Below, one piece after another: positions 20,692 to 29,975 of a DNA stretch of 64,000 bases. Position numbers and translations under genes: made by a program. Position 1 is the stretch's first letter; the number at the start of each line of letters is the position of its first letter. The notes under the pieces were generated by a model. That model ran no database searches, had not been told where the DNA came from, and worked only from the letters and a program-made list of their open reading frames with translations. Source of the stretch: Altererythrobacter sp. C41 (GTDB lineage: Bacteria; Pseudomonadota; Alphaproteobacteria; Sphingomonadales; Sphingomonadaceae); the NCBI RefSeq assembly GCF_016803135.1, contig NZ_JAEVFE010000005.1, positions 62,001 through 126,000 of the forward strand. The letters are read 5' to 3'.

Positions 20692-22023
20692 ATGACGGCG
20701 GACCTCAGGTGGCTACTCGCGCGGCTCGGGGCGAACTATTGGTTCTATCCGGCACTGTTCTCGATCGCGGCGGCGGCGCTCGCGTTCACCCTGGTCCATC
20801 TCGATCGGATCGGCGCGGCCGAATTCCTCAGCCGGGTGGAGGCGATCGTACCGGCGCGACCCGACGGCGCGGCCAATATGCTGACCGTGATGGCCGGGTC
20901 GATGATCGGGGTCGCCTCGACCGTGTTCTCGATCACCATCGCGGCGGTCGCCTATGCCAGCGGCACCTATGGCCCGCGGCTGCTGACGAACTTCCTGGAG
21001 GATCGCGGCAACCAGTTGAGCCTCGCCACGTTCATCGGAACGTTCGTTTACGCCCTTACCGTGCTGAGGACGGTGCGTGCCGAGGACGAGGTGGCCGCTA
21101 CCGCCGAAGCAGCCGTTGCCACGACGCTTCCTGGGTTCGTGCCGCAGCTATCGCTCCTGGTTGCCTATTTGCTGATGGCATTGTCGGTGGCGGTGCTTGT
21201 CTATTTTCTCAATCACGTCCCATCCAGCATCCGCATCAACAGCGTGCTGCACGGTATCGGCAAGCGCCTGCTGGCCGACATCGAGGATAATTATCCCCGC
21301 GATCACAACCCCGGCGAAGAGGGGGAGGCGCCCGTCGGCACGCCTGTGCCGAGCGAGCACACCGGCTATGTCCAGATGATCGACTACGACGAGCTCGCGG
21401 CGCTCGCGGCGAGGGCGAACTGCACGATCGCGCTGGAGGTGCGGACCGGCGATTTCGTTCATCCAGGAATGGCGCTGGTGCGGGTATGCGAGGGCGAATC
21501 ATGTGAGACCGTCGGCGAAGCGGCCGCAAACGCCTTCTCGTTCGGCGCCACGCGCACGGCAGAGCAGGATCCGCAGTTCCTGATCGACGAGCTGGTCGAG
21601 ATCGCGCTGCGCGCACTATCGCCGGCGATCAACGATCCTTTCACCGCGATCAACGCGCTCCACTGGCTCGGCGCTGCTACGGCGGAGTTGGGACGACGCG
21701 ATCTGCGGCGGCGATGGGAGGACCATCCCGAACACGCGCGTGTGCATCCACTGCCGGAAACGTTCGGTCATTTCCTGCATCGCGGATTTGGAACCATCCG
21801 CAGCGCCGTCGCCACCAGCCCCACCGCGGCGCTTGTCACCTTCGACGTCCTGCGCAGCGCCGCGGCGCCTATCACCGACCAAGCGCGGATCGCCATGCTG
21901 CGCGACGAAGGCAGGCGGCTCTACGAACAGGCGCAGCTCGCGATCGGAGGTCCCGATATGCGTGATGTCGCAGAAGGTTACAGCCGCTTTCTGCACGGGT
22001 TTCCCGAAGACGCGGCGCGTTAG
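20692..22023 (+). CDS. DUF2254 membrane protein
   Basis: 443 residues with four predicted membrane segments in the first half (about 18-36, 62-84, 105-125, 148-172) followed by a soluble C-terminal domain. MLTVMAGSMIGVASTVFSIT and SPAINDPFTAINALHWL are typical DUF2254 sequences. Function is not known. Its TAG stop interlocks with the TAA stop of the convergent EamA gene (22020-22023). ATG 20692 lies 40 bases after the peptidase stop. Confidence 0.85.
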   Translation: MTADLRWLLARLGANYWFYPALFSIAAAALAFTLVHLDRIGAAEFLSRVEAIVPARPDGAANMLTVMAGSMIGVASTVFSITIAAVAYASGTYGPRLLTNFLEDRGNQLSLATFIGTFVYALTVLRTVRAEDEVAATAEAAVATTLPGFVPQLSLLVAYLLMALSVAVLVYFLNHVPSSIRINSVLHGIGKRLLADIEDNYPRDHNPGEEGEAPVGTPVPSEHTGYVQMIDYDELAALAARANCTIALEVRTGDFVHPGMALVRVCEGESCETVGEAAANAFSFGATRTAEQDPQFLIDELVEIALRALSPAINDPFTAINALHWLGAATAELGRRDLRRRWEDHPEHARVHPLPETFGHFLHRGFGTIRSAVATSPTAALVTFDVLRSAAAPITDQARIAMLRDEGRRLYEQAQLAIGGPDMRDVAEGYSRFLHGFPEDAAR

Positions 22024-22943
22024 CGCTCGGGCGGCACGGCGCGCGCAGCGCGCGGCTCCGCCACTTTGGCGAATACGAGCGCGCAGGCGACAAGCACCAT
22101 GCCCGCCATATCGGGCACGCCGAGCGTTTCGCCGAATGCGAGCCAGCCGGTCGCAGCGGCGATCGCCGGTTGGGTCAGGAGCGCGACTCCGATCACCAGC
22201 GGCGGAAAGTGTTTGAGCGAGAACACGAGCAAGCCTTGCCCGATAACCTGGCTCGAAATTGCCAGTCCGACAACAGGCGTCCATCCGGCCTCTCCCGGCC
22301 AGACCGGCTCGCCCAGCACCAACGCAACCGCAAGCAGCACGGGCGCGGCGGCGAGACCGGCCAGGAGCAAGACGGTCCACTGCCCCAGCCCGGTCCGCGC
22401 GCGCTGCGCCGGCAGGAGATAGAAGACGTAGAACACGCCGGCGAGCAGACAGAACAGATCGCCCACGAGCGTTACCGCCGAGATCTCGAGGCTCTGCCCC
22501 ATGAGGATCGCGGCGCCGCCGAGCGCGGCTGCGAGCGCGAGAATCTCGCGTGTGCCGGGTATCCGGCGCAGCGCCAGCAGTCCCCAGATCATCAGGATCA
22601 CGCTGCCCGCGTTGCCGAACAGAGTCGCGTTGGCGAGCCGGGTGCGCTCGATGCCGACGTGCCAGCTCGCCAGATCGAAGGCGAAGAACAGTCCGGCTGC
22701 GGCGACCAGGAGCAAGAGCCGCCGGTCGATCGGGCCCGGCGAGCGAGCACGCCAGGCAAGCAGGGCGATGACCGGCAGAGCGATTACCATGCGCCAGAAA
22801 CCGGCGGCTACCGGGCCGGTGTCGGCCATGCGCACGAACCACGGGCCGAACGCGAGCGCGACGTTGCCTCCGACGAGCGCAGCGAAGTGCCAGGCGCTCG
22901 CCTGATAGTTTTTCTCCGCAATCGGTTCGGTTGTGATCGCCAT
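22020..22943 (-). CDS. EamA/DMT-family transporter
   Basis: 307 residues, ten predicted membrane segments as two EamA repeats (about 20-140 and 155-295), as in drug/metabolite exporters of the RhaT/YdcZ type. FGNAGSVILMIWGLLALRR and LLTQPAIAAATGWLAFGE mark the ends of the two repeats. Substrate unknown. The start ATG 22943 is divergent to the old-yellow-enzyme gene at 22998 with only 54 bases between, so the two promoters must be close or overlapping. Confidence 0.87.
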   Translation of the reverse strand: MAITTEPIAEKNYQASAWHFAALVGGNVALAFGPWFVRMADTGPVAAGFWRMVIALPVIALLAWRARSPGPIDRRLLLLVAAAGLFFAFDLASWHVGIERTRLANATLFGNAGSVILMIWGLLALRRIPGTREILALAAALGGAAILMGQSLEISAVTLVGDLFCLLAGVFYVFYLLPAQRARTGLGQWTVLLLAGLAAAPVLLAVALVLGEPVWPGEAGWTPVVGLAISSQVIGQGLLVFSLKHFPPLVIGVALLTQPAIAAATGWLAFGETLGVPDMAGMVLVACALVFAKVAEPRAARAVPPER

Positions 22944-22997
22944 GACCGGGCCCTAGCTCCAATGGCAGAAAGCGACAGCAAAAAGGATGTATCCCGA

Positions 22998-24104
22998 ATG
23001 CACGAGAACCTGTTCGAACCGCTGACCATGGGTGCTCTCCAGGCGAAGAATCGCATCTTCATGGCACCGCTGACGCGCGGCCGCGCAACCCTCCCCGGCG
23101 TGGTGCCGAACGAGATGATGGCGACCTATTACCGCCAGCGCGCCGGCGCCGGGCTCATCATCAGCGAGGCGACGGGGATCAGCGTCGAAGGATCGGGCTG
23201 GCCGGGCGCGCCCGGCATCTGGAGCGAGGAGCAGGTCGAAGGCTGGAAGCCGGTCACCGATGCAGTGCACCGCGAAGGCGGGCTGATCGTGCTCCAGCTC
23301 TGGCACATGGGCCGGCTGGTCCACCCCGACTTTCTCGACGGCGCGCCGCCCGTCTCCGCCAGCGCGACGACGGGACCCGGACACGCCCACACCTACGAAG
23401 GGCGCAAGGATTACGAGCCGGCCCGCGCGCTGAGCGTGGCGGACATCGCGCGCGTGGTCGAGGATTATCGCAAGGCGGCCGAGAATGCGAAGAAGGCCGG
23501 CTTCGGCGGCGTCCAGCTCCACGGCGCGAACGGCTATCTGATCGACCAGTTTCTGCGGGATTCCACCAATCTTCGCGAGGACGAATATGGCGGCTCGCCG
23601 GAAAACCGTGCACGCCTGCTGCGCGAGGTGCTGACCGCGCTGATCGACGTCTGGGGCGCCGATCGCGTGGGACTGCGCCTTTCACCCAACGGCGAATCGC
23701 AGGGCTGCGACGACAGCGATCCTGCGGCGACCTTCGGCGCTGCCGCCAAGGTGGCGGAGGATCTCGGCATTGCCTTCCTCGAACTGCGCGAACCCGGGCC
23801 CGACGGGACCTTCGGCAGTACCGAGGTGCCCAAGCAGAGCCCGCTGATCCGCAGCATCTATTCGGGACCGCTGATCCTCAATTCCGATTATGATCCAGCG
23901 CAGGCGGCAGCGGATGTCGACGCGGGCCGCGCCGACGCGATCAGCTTCGGCCGTCCTTTCATCTCGAACCCCGATCTGCCCGACCGTATCCGCGCCGGCG
24001 CCGACCTCGCCCCGAACAAGGGCGTGCCGCAAAGCTGGTACGGGCGCGGTCCGGAGGGGTACGTCGACTACCCGACGCTGATGGAGCAGAGCGCAGCGGC
24101 CTGA
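22998..24104 (+). CDS. Old-yellow-enzyme alkene reductase (NemA-like)
   Basis: FMN- and NAD(P)H-dependent reduction of activated C=C bonds such as enones, maleimides or nitro compounds. 368 residues, matching NemA/OYE length. The (beta/alpha)8 marks are seen: PLTRGRA, the LQLWHMGR strand, and the substrate pair His175/Asn178 in HGANGYLIDQF, followed by DEYGGSPENRARL. I chose ATG 22998 with AAGGA upstream; ATG 22962 would add twelve residues and is possible. Physiological substrate not evident. Confidence 0.92.
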   Translation: MHENLFEPLTMGALQAKNRIFMAPLTRGRATLPGVVPNEMMATYYRQRAGAGLIISEATGISVEGSGWPGAPGIWSEEQVEGWKPVTDAVHREGGLIVLQLWHMGRLVHPDFLDGAPPVSASATTGPGHAHTYEGRKDYEPARALSVADIARVVEDYRKAAENAKKAGFGGVQLHGANGYLIDQFLRDSTNLREDEYGGSPENRARLLREVLTALIDVWGADRVGLRLSPNGESQGCDDSDPAATFGAAAKVAEDLGIAFLELREPGPDGTFGSTEVPKQSPLIRSIYSGPLILNSDYDPAQAAADVDAGRADAISFGRPFISNPDLPDRIRAGADLAPNKGVPQSWYGRGPEGYVDYPTLMEQSAAA

Positions 24105-24165
24105 GCTTCGCCCGGCAGTGGCGGGCGGGGCCGCCGGTTCTCGCCAGCCGCCCTTCCGAAACACC

Positions 24166-24192
24166 GTTATCCCAGCGAAAGCTGGGATGGCG
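24166..24192. repeat. GTCATCCC-type palindrome
   Basis: GTTATCCCAGC-GAAA-GCTGGGATGGC, a 9-10-bp stem with GAAA loop, in the 93-base gap between the convergent reductase and lipoprotein genes. It could serve both as transcript terminators. Same family as the copies at 12774 and 47819; the loop-closing bases differ by compensated changes. Confidence 0.65.
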
Positions 24193-24197
24193 AAGCC

Positions 24198-24557
24198 CTA
24201 ATCCGGCTCGCCCTCATCTGCCGGAGCTTCGGGCTCCGGCGCGGGGTTTAGCTGGATTTGCGGAGGGCCGCCGGCGTCCGCATCGGCGGCCGCCTCATCG
24301 CCGTCGCCAGCTTCCTGCGCATCGGACGCTTCGTCGGCCTCCTCCGCCCCGTCTTCACCAGTTGCGTCGCCGGTCGGCTCGGTGCGCAGTGGCGGGGACT
24401 GCGACTGAACCGTGTCGAGCGGCAGCATCTCGTCGCTGATCGTACCGCCGAGCACTTCGCCCTCGGCCGTGCCGCCATCCGCCCCGCTGTCGGCGCCGCC
24501 GTCGCAGGCGGCAAGGAGCACCGCCAGACCGGCCACCGCAATCGTCTTGTGCATCAT
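24198..24557 (-). CDS. Small acidic lipoprotein
   Basis: 119 residues: signal peptide with lipobox LLAAC (Cys about 17), then a tail dominated by Asp, Glu, Ala, Gly and Pro with no recognisable fold and strongly negative charge. The ATGATG start overlaps the TGA stop of lipB in the same strand, which suggests translational coupling. I do not recognise a family. It may be a surface or periplasmic acidic linker protein, but no function should be assigned. Confidence 0.65.
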   Translation of the reverse strand: MMHKTIAVAGLAVLLAACDGGADSGADGGTAEGEVLGGTISDEMLPLDTVQSQSPPLRTEPTGDATGEDGAEEADEASDAQEAGDGDEAAADADAGGPPQIQLNPAPEPEAPADEGEPD

Positions 24558-25225
24558 GCCTTCACTCCGCAAGCACGCGCGAGGCCATCGAGAAAGCCCC
24601 CGCCGCGCGCCTCCAATGCCTCATCCCATTCCTCCGGCGCAACCGTGACGCCGAGCCGCTGGAGGCTGGTGACCCCGTATTCGGCGATACCGCAGGGCAC
24701 GATCCCCGCGAAATGCGAGAGATCGGGCGCCAGGTTGACCGCGAAGCCGTGCATGGTGACCCACCGGCGCACCCGCACGCCGATCGCGCCGATCTTGGCT
24801 TCGCTGCCGTCGATGTCGTGCGTCCAGATGCCTATCCGCCCTTCGGCGCGCCAGGATTCGACCCCGAAGTCCGCCAGTGTGTCGATCACCCAGCCTTCGA
24901 TCGCATGGACGAAACAGCGCACGTCCTTCCCGCGACGGTTCAGGTCGAGCAGGACGTAGCCGATCCGCTGGCCCGGACCATGATAGGTGTAACGACCGCC
25001 CCGCCCCGCCTCGACAACCTCGAAGCGCGGGTCGAGCATCTCGGCGGCCGCGGCGCTCGTGCCGGCGGTATAGACCGGCGGATGTTCGAGCAGCCAGACG
25101 AGCTCCCCCGCCTCACCCTCGGCAATAGCGCGGTTGCGCGCCTCCATTTCGGACAGTGCTTCCCGATAAGGCACGGGCGCAGCCTCGCGCCGCCATTCGA
25201 TTTCTGACTGGGTATTGCCGGACAT
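24554..25225 (-). CDS. lipB: Octanoyltransferase (lipoate biosynthesis)
   Basis: Moves the octanoyl group from acyl carrier protein to lipoyl domains of 2-oxoacid dehydrogenases and the glycine cleavage system. 223 residues. The family motifs are intact: [24 protein letters not shown], catalytic Lys144 in KIGAIG, HGFAVNL and catalytic Cys178 in VPCGI. I use ATG 25225; earlier ATGs extend antisense into the next gene. lipA is not adjacent. A small lipoprotein gene overlaps its 3' end. Confidence 0.95.
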   Translation of the reverse strand: MSGNTQSEIEWRREAAPVPYREALSEMEARNRAIAEGEAGELVWLLEHPPVYTAGTSAAAAEMLDPRFEVVEAGRGGRYTYHGPGQRIGYVLLDLNRRGKDVRCFVHAIEGWVIDTLADFGVESWRAEGRIGIWTHDIDGSEAKIGAIGVRVRRWVTMHGFAVNLAPDLSHFAGIVPCGIAEYGVTSLQRLGVTVAPEEWDEALEARGGGFLDGLARACGVKA

Positions 25226-25292
25226 TGCCGATTGCGTGGCGCGCCCCGCGCAGCTTATCAAGGGCAAAGGCACCGCAACGAGGGGACATGCC

Positions 25293-26108
25293 ATGAAATT
25301 CGACATGGGACGCGCGTGGAACGAAGCGACCGCGATGGTCGGTGCGAACAAGGAATTGCTCGCCGTGATCGCGGGCATCTTCATATTTCTGCCCAACCTC
25401 GCACTCGCGCTGCTGGTGCCGGAGATGATGACCGGCCCGGCCGAGGTCAATCCGGAGGACCCGATGGCCGCCTTCCAGGCGTTCTACGCCGACAACGGCA
25501 TCTGGTTTTTGCTGCTGGGGATCATCCAGTCGGTGGGAACGCTGTCGCTCCTAGCATTGCTGCACGACCGCCGGCCGACCGTGGGCGAGGCGATCAGGAC
25601 CGGGCTCATCACGCTGATCCCCTATATCGCGGCGCAGATCCTTCTCGTTCTCGGCCTGTCGATCGTGCTGGGCGTGCCCGTCGGCGTCGCGGCGGGACTG
25701 GGCGGGCCCGCTGCGGGCGTGCTCGTGGGCCTGCTCGCCTTCGTCATATTTGCGTACGTGATGGTGAAGTTCTCGCTCGTCTCGCCGGAAATGGTGATCG
25801 GCGCCAATCTCAATCCGATCACGGCGCTGCGCAATTCGTGGCGCCTCACCAAGGGCAACAGCCTGCGACTGTTCGGCTTCTACCTGCTCCTGGCGATCGG
25901 CGTGATCGTGGTCGGGATCGTCATCAGCATGATCTCGGGCCTGTTCGTCGCCATGCTCGGCCAGAACACGGCGGGCCTGCTCGTCGGCGGGGCGCTCAGC
26001 GGGATCATCGCCGCGATCTGGAGCGTGCTGATCGTGTGCGTGCTCGCCGCGGTCTACAAGCAGCTCGCGGGCCCCTCGGCCGAGGCGGTCAGCGAAGCCT
26101 TCGAATAA
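25293..26108 (+). CDS. Multi-pass membrane protein, function unknown
   Basis: 271 residues with about six hydrophobic segments (near 22-45, 68-88, 110-132, 136-165, 195-220, 225-255), long Gly/Val/Ile-rich stretches, and the motif [26 protein letters not shown] between segments. That motif is shared with glycerophosphodiester-phosphodiesterase-type membrane domains and related uncharacterised proteins, but no catalytic domain is present. GAGGGG precedes ATG 25293. It diverges from lipB and converges on the methyltransferase gene. Confidence 0.7.
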   Translation: MKFDMGRAWNEATAMVGANKELLAVIAGIFIFLPNLALALLVPEMMTGPAEVNPEDPMAAFQAFYADNGIWFLLLGIIQSVGTLSLLALLHDRRPTVGEAIRTGLITLIPYIAAQILLVLGLSIVLGVPVGVAAGLGGPAAGVLVGLLAFVIFAYVMVKFSLVSPEMVIGANLNPITALRNSWRLTKGNSLRLFGFYLLLAIGVIVVGIVISMISGLFVAMLGQNTAGLLVGGALSGIIAAIWSVLIVCVLAAVYKQLAGPSAEAVSEAFE

Positions 26109-26121
26109 GGAAGATCGGAAG

Positions 26122-26143
26122 CGAGGCGGCTCAGGCCGCCTCG
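26122..26143. terminator. Bidirectional hairpin between convergent genes
   Basis: CGAGGCGGC-TCAG-GCCGCCTCG, a perfect 9-bp stem with a four-base loop; outer bases GGAAG/CTTCC can extend it. It starts 13 bases after the membrane-protein stop and covers the methyltransferase stop codon (26131-26133). No T-run follows either arm. Good candidate terminator for both genes. Confidence 0.6.
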
Positions 26144-26757
26144 TCCTTCCAGCCCCAGAAGAGCTGGCACGGCAGGACGTTCCACAGCTCGAAGCCCTGC
26201 TCGATACGCGCGAAGTGCTTGGCCATGAAGTCGCGTGCCTTGGCGCTGAACTGATAGACGAGGAACGCCCCGCCCGGACGCAGCACGTCGTGCGTCGCCT
26301 CGGCAATGGCGGGTCCCACCCCGTCGGGCAGGGTCGAGAACGGCAGGCCGGAGAGCACGTAGTCCGCCTCCTCGTACCCGATCGCGCGGACGATCTCCTT
26401 CACATCGGCAGCCGACCCGTGGACGGCGACGAAGCGGCCGTCGGTGATCGTCCGTTTCAGATAGTCGATGTAGAGCGGATTGGTGTCGATCACGAGCAGC
26501 TTGCCGTCGCGCGGCAGCCGCTCGAGCACCGGGCGGCAGAAAGTGCCGACGCCGGGCCCATACTCCACGAACAGCTTGCATTCGGCCCAGTTCACCGGGC
26601 CGAGCATCTTGCGGATCGTGAAGCGGGAGGACGGGATGATCGAGCCGACCATGCGCGGATGTTCCACGAAACCGCGGAAGAAAACGCCCCATTGCCCGAA
26701 CAGCCGGGCGGTGCGATCGCGGAGGCGGGTACGCGGTTCGACCGCCAATTCGTTCAT
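26131..26757 (-). CDS. SAM-dependent methyltransferase, phospholipid N-methyltransferase (PmtA) type
   Basis: 208 residues, a class I methyltransferase fold with the SAM-binding VEYGPGVGTF, acidic residue in LLVIDTNPLYIDYL, and YVLSGLPFSTLP. The N-terminal FFRGFVEHPRMVGSIIPSSR and overall length agree with Rhodobacter/Sinorhizobium PmtA-like enzymes that methylate phosphatidylethanolamine to phosphatidylcholine, or with rRNA-adenine-dimethylase-like relatives. I chose ATG 26757; a GTG at 26814 is possible. Substrate is inferred. Confidence 0.75.
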   Translation of the reverse strand: MNELAVEPRTRLRDRTARLFGQWGVFFRGFVEHPRMVGSIIPSSRFTIRKMLGPVNWAECKLFVEYGPGVGTFCRPVLERLPRDGKLLVIDTNPLYIDYLKRTITDGRFVAVHGSAADVKEIVRAIGYEEADYVLSGLPFSTLPDGVGPAIAEATHDVLRPGGAFLVYQFSAKARDFMAKHFARIEQGFELWNVLPCQLFWGWKDEAA

Positions 26758-26849
26758 TTGGGCCAAGAAATGTTGCCTCGTTCGCGGTTGCGCCGTTCGC
26801 GTTCGCAAATCCACGGGCGTATTGCAAGCGCTCCGCGGCGAGCCTAGCG

Positions 26850-28232
26850 ATGAGCGCGATGGCCGACAGGGACCCCCACCTTCCCCCGATCGAAGCGCCT
26901 GCGGCGCAAAGGATCTCGCGCGGGCGCATGGTGCTGCTGTTCCTCGTCATGCTGGTGACGGCGGCGGGGAATACCGCGATGCAGTCCGTCATGCCCTCGG
27001 TCGGCACGGCGCTGGGTGTGGCGGACGTGTGGATCAGCATAGCCTATACCTGGTCGGCGCTGCTGTGGGTGATCTGCGCGCCGATCTGGGCACGCCGCTC
27101 CGACCGGCGAGGACGCAAGGCGATGATGGCGATCGGCCTTGTCGGCTTCATCGCGTCGTTCGCGCTGTGCGGCCTCGTCCTGATGTTCGGACTGGCCGGC
27201 GCAATCTCCGCTGCGGCGACGCTGATTTTCTTCGCCGCCGCGCGCAGTCTCTACGGCGGGTTCGGCTCGGCCGCACCGCCCGCCGTCCAGGCCTATGTCG
27301 CAAGCCGCACGCCGCGCGCCGAGCGGACCAAGGCGATGGCCCTGATCGCCTCCAGCTTCGGGCTGGGTACGGTGATCGGTCCGGCGCTGGCGCCGCTGCT
27401 GATCTTCCCTGCAACGGGACTGGTCGGCCCGTTCTTCGCCTTCGCGCTGGTCGGCGCGGCGGTGCTGATCGCACTGCGCCTGCGCCTGCCGAATGACGCG
27501 CCGACATTCGCCGCGCGCGGCGACGTCGTGGCTGTTCCCTTCAGTGCGAATTCGAATCCCAACGTCGTCCGGGGGGAGGACGAGGAGGAGCGGGAGGATG
27601 CTCTGCCCGCGCCCGAGGCGATCCCCGATCTGTCCTGGCGCGACAGGCGGCTGCGGCCCTGGCTGGTGGCGGGATTGCTGGGCGGCCATGCTCAGGCGGC
27701 GACGCTGGGCATCATCGGGTTTTTCATTCTCGACCGGCTGGGGCTGCGGACCGATCCCTCGGCGGGCACGGGGCCGATCGGCCTGGTGCTGATGTGCGGC
27801 GCGATCGCCACGCTGCTCGCGCAGTGGGGCCTGATTCCCATGCTCAAACTGGGTCCGCGTTCCTCCACGCTCTGGGGCATGGCGCTGGCGATCATCGGCG
27901 TGATCGGCTTTTCGGTGGCGCAGGACCTGCATTCGATCGCGCTCGGCTTTGCGGTCGCATCGCTCGGGTTCGGCCTTTATCGCCCGGGCTTCACCGCGGG
28001 CTCCTCGCTCGCGGTGACGCGGGGCGAGCAGGGGCAAATCGGCGGCATCGTCGCCTCGGTCAACGGCGCGGCCTATATCGTCGCACCCGCGGCGGGCGTG
28101 TGGCTCTACGGCCATCACGCGTGGATCGGCTTCGCCGCGATCTGCCTGCTGTGCGCGGCCGTGTTCGCGTTCGGCTGGCGCTCGCTCCAGTCAGACGACC
28201 TGCTGGAAGGTCGCACCGCGGACGACGACTAG
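26850..28232 (+). CDS. MFS transporter
   Basis: 460 residues with 12 predicted membrane segments and the MFS motif A variant RRSDRRGRKAMM between segments 2 and 3; motif C-like GLGTVIGPALAPLL in segment 5 points to the drug/H+ antiporter group. A long charged loop (about 215-255, rich in Asp and Glu) separates the two six-helix halves. Substrate unknown. Its TAG stop interlocks with that of the convergent arsC gene (28229-28232). Confidence 0.88.
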   Translation: MSAMADRDPHLPPIEAPAAQRISRGRMVLLFLVMLVTAAGNTAMQSVMPSVGTALGVADVWISIAYTWSALLWVICAPIWARRSDRRGRKAMMAIGLVGFIASFALCGLVLMFGLAGAISAAATLIFFAAARSLYGGFGSAAPPAVQAYVASRTPRAERTKAMALIASSFGLGTVIGPALAPLLIFPATGLVGPFFAFALVGAAVLIALRLRLPNDAPTFAARGDVVAVPFSANSNPNVVRGEDEEEREDALPAPEAIPDLSWRDRRLRPWLVAGLLGGHAQAATLGIIGFFILDRLGLRTDPSAGTGPIGLVLMCGAIATLLAQWGLIPMLKLGPRSSTLWGMALAIIGVIGFSVAQDLHSIALGFAVASLGFGLYRPGFTAGSSLAVTRGEQGQIGGIVASVNGAAYIVAPAAGVWLYGHHAWIGFAAICLLCAAVFAFGWRSLQSDDLLEGRTADDD

Positions 28233-28573
28233 AGAATTTCCTCGATCCGTTCGGTCGGACGGCACAGCCGCACGCCCTTCTCCGTCTCGACCAGCGGACG
28301 TTCGATCAGCTTGGGATCGGCGGCCATGGCGTCGAGCACGGTGTCGTCGTCGGCTTCGGTCAATCCGCGCTCCTTCGCATCGGTGCCCTGGGTCCGGATG
28401 CCCTCGCGCGGTGCGATTCCCGCATCGCTGTAGAGCTGGGTCAGCTTGTCGCGGCTCGGTGGGTTCTTGAGATACTCGACGACCTCGAGCTCGATGTCGT
28501 CACGCCCGCGCAGCGTCTCGAGCGCCGCACGCGACTTGCTGCAGTTCGGGTTGTGCCAGATGGTTGCTTTCAT
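28229..28573 (-). CDS. arsC: ArsC-family arsenate reductase (glutaredoxin type) or Spx-like
   Basis: 114 residues with the redox-active Cys11 in HNPNCSKSRAALETL, EYLKNPPSRDKL, and the C-terminal LIERPLVETEKGVRLCRP, which holds the arginine that binds arsenate in ArsC. Expected to reduce arsenate to arsenite with glutathione and glutaredoxin. No ars operon (arsB, arsR, arsH) is next to it, so the physiological role may be broader. Start ATG 28573 gives standard length. Confidence 0.88.
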   Translation of the reverse strand: MKATIWHNPNCSKSRAALETLRGRDDIELEVVEYLKNPPSRDKLTQLYSDAGIAPREGIRTQGTDAKERGLTEADDDTVLDAMAADPKLIERPLVETEKGVRLCRPTERIEEIL

Positions 28574-28639
28574 CGCCGGTCTCCTTTGCAGGAACGGTTA
28601 GCGCCGGCGCGGCAATTTCGCGAGTCCCTGAACCGCGCG

Positions 28640-29194
28640 CTATTCCCGCGCCTCGCTCTGCGGCGCAGCCATTGCCGGCACTTCCGCAGCCGCATCGTCG
28701 GCGCTGATCCCCGGCGCGGGGGCGGCGCTGATGCGTTCGACCCGCCGCGCGACCCGGCCGGCGCGCTGGATGGCGCGGACGAGCCGCGGATAGACGCCGC
28801 AGCGGCACAGGTTCGGGATCGCCTGCCTTATCGCCTCTTCGGATGGATCGGGATTGGCCTCGATCAGCGCGGCCGCCGCCATGGCTATGCCGGGTGTGCA
28901 GAAGCCGCACTGGATCGCCTGCTCCGCCACGAGCGCCTGCTGCACCGGATGCGAGCGGTCGCGGCTGAGCCCCTCGATCGTGGTGACGTAACGCCCCTCG
29001 GCCTCGGCCAGCGTGATCAGGCACGATCGGAGCGCCTCGCCATCGACGATCACGGTGCAGGCATGGCAATCGCCCACGCCGCAGCCATACTTGGTGCCGG
29101 TGAGATTCGCCGCGTCACGCAGCGCCCAGAGCAGCGGCGTCTCCGGGTCCATGTCGAAGCGGACCGGGCGGTCGTTGACGGTGAGCGCGGGCAT
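28640..29194 (-). CDS. [2Fe-2S] subunit of a xanthine-dehydrogenase-family oxidoreductase
   Basis: 184 residues. The N-terminal plant-type ferredoxin site CGVGDCHACTV...C and the C-terminal CGFCTPG...CRCG site hold two [2Fe-2S] clusters, as in the small subunit of isoquinoline 1-oxidoreductase and similar aldehyde oxidases. The family is usually ~150 residues; here an Ala/Pro-rich tail of about 30 is added. No molybdopterin subunit gene is nearby, so the partner must be encoded elsewhere. The class II aldolase gene lies 22 bases upstream on the same strand. Confidence 0.88.
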   Translation of the reverse strand: MPALTVNDRPVRFDMDPETPLLWALRDAANLTGTKYGCGVGDCHACTVIVDGEALRSCLITLAEAEGRYVTTIEGLSRDRSHPVQQALVAEQAIQCGFCTPGIAMAAAALIEANPDPSEEAIRQAIPNLCRCGVYPRLVRAIQRAGRVARRVERISAAPAPGISADDAAAEVPAMAAPQSEARE

Positions 29195-29216
29195 TCGGTT
29201 CGGCGGAGCTTGGTTC

Positions 29217-29975
29217 TCAGTCGCGCCAGCTCGAATCGATCCGATCGACCTTGCGCTTCCACGCCTCGAAGTCGGCGTAGCCCGGCCCGCCCGGTGCCTG
29301 CGCCTGGCTGAGATCGCGCTGGTGGACGTTGATGACCTCCTGCGAGACGTGGATCGGCCGGCCCTGGCTGAGCGTCGCAACCTGGATCTCGCAGGCGCGC
29401 TGAAGCGCCCAGGCCTGAACGAACATCTCGTGGATCGTGCGGCCAAGCACCACCGGGCCGTGGTTGCGCAGCATCAGGATGCGCTTGTCGCCGAGGTTCG
29501 CGAGCAGCCGCTCGCCTTCCTCCTCGCGCACGGTCACGCCTTCGAAATCGTGATAACCGATCTGGCCCTGGAAGTTGCAGGCGTAGAAGCTGATCGGCAG
29601 CAGTCCGCCTTCGGTGCTGGAGACCGCCATCGCCTCGGTGGTGTGCGTGTGGCAGATCGCGTGCGCCCAATCGAGGTGGCGGTGGAAATAGGCGTGCTGG
29701 GTGAAGCCCGCCTTGTTCACCGGGTAATTGCCCGAGAGCACATTGCCGTCGATGTCGATCTTCACGAGGTTGGAGGCGCTGACTTCCGAATAGAGCAGAC
29801 CGAACGGGTTGATGAGGAACGCGTTGTCCTCTCCCGGCACCCTCACCGAGATGTGGTTGTAGATCGATTCCGACCAGCCGAAATGATCGAAAATGCGGTA
29901 GCATGCGGCGAGATCGAGCCGGGCCTGCCATTCGGCCTCGCTGCATTCCATGCGGGGTTTGAGCTGAGTCGCCAC
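29217..29975 (-). CDS. Class II aldolase/adducin-family protein
   Basis: 252 residues. Zinc-binding histidines of the family are seen in HTHTTEAMAVSS and in RNHGPVVLGRTIHEMF; the fold runs from NHISVRVPG to the C-terminal helix. Family members are sugar-phosphate aldolases, decarboxylases or non-enzymatic adducin-like proteins; the substrate here cannot be inferred. I start at GTG 29975, nine bases after AAGGAG. Same strand as and 22 bases before the [2Fe-2S] subunit gene. Confidence 0.86.
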   Translation of the reverse strand: MATQLKPRMECSEAEWQARLDLAACYRIFDHFGWSESIYNHISVRVPGEDNAFLINPFGLLYSEVSASNLVKIDIDGNVLSGNYPVNKAGFTQHAYFHRHLDWAHAICHTHTTEAMAVSSTEGGLLPISFYACNFQGQIGYHDFEGVTVREEEGERLLANLGDKRILMLRNHGPVVLGRTIHEMFVQAWALQRACEIQVATLSQGRPIHVSQEVINVHQRDLSQAQAPGGPGYADFEAWKRKVDRIDSSWRD

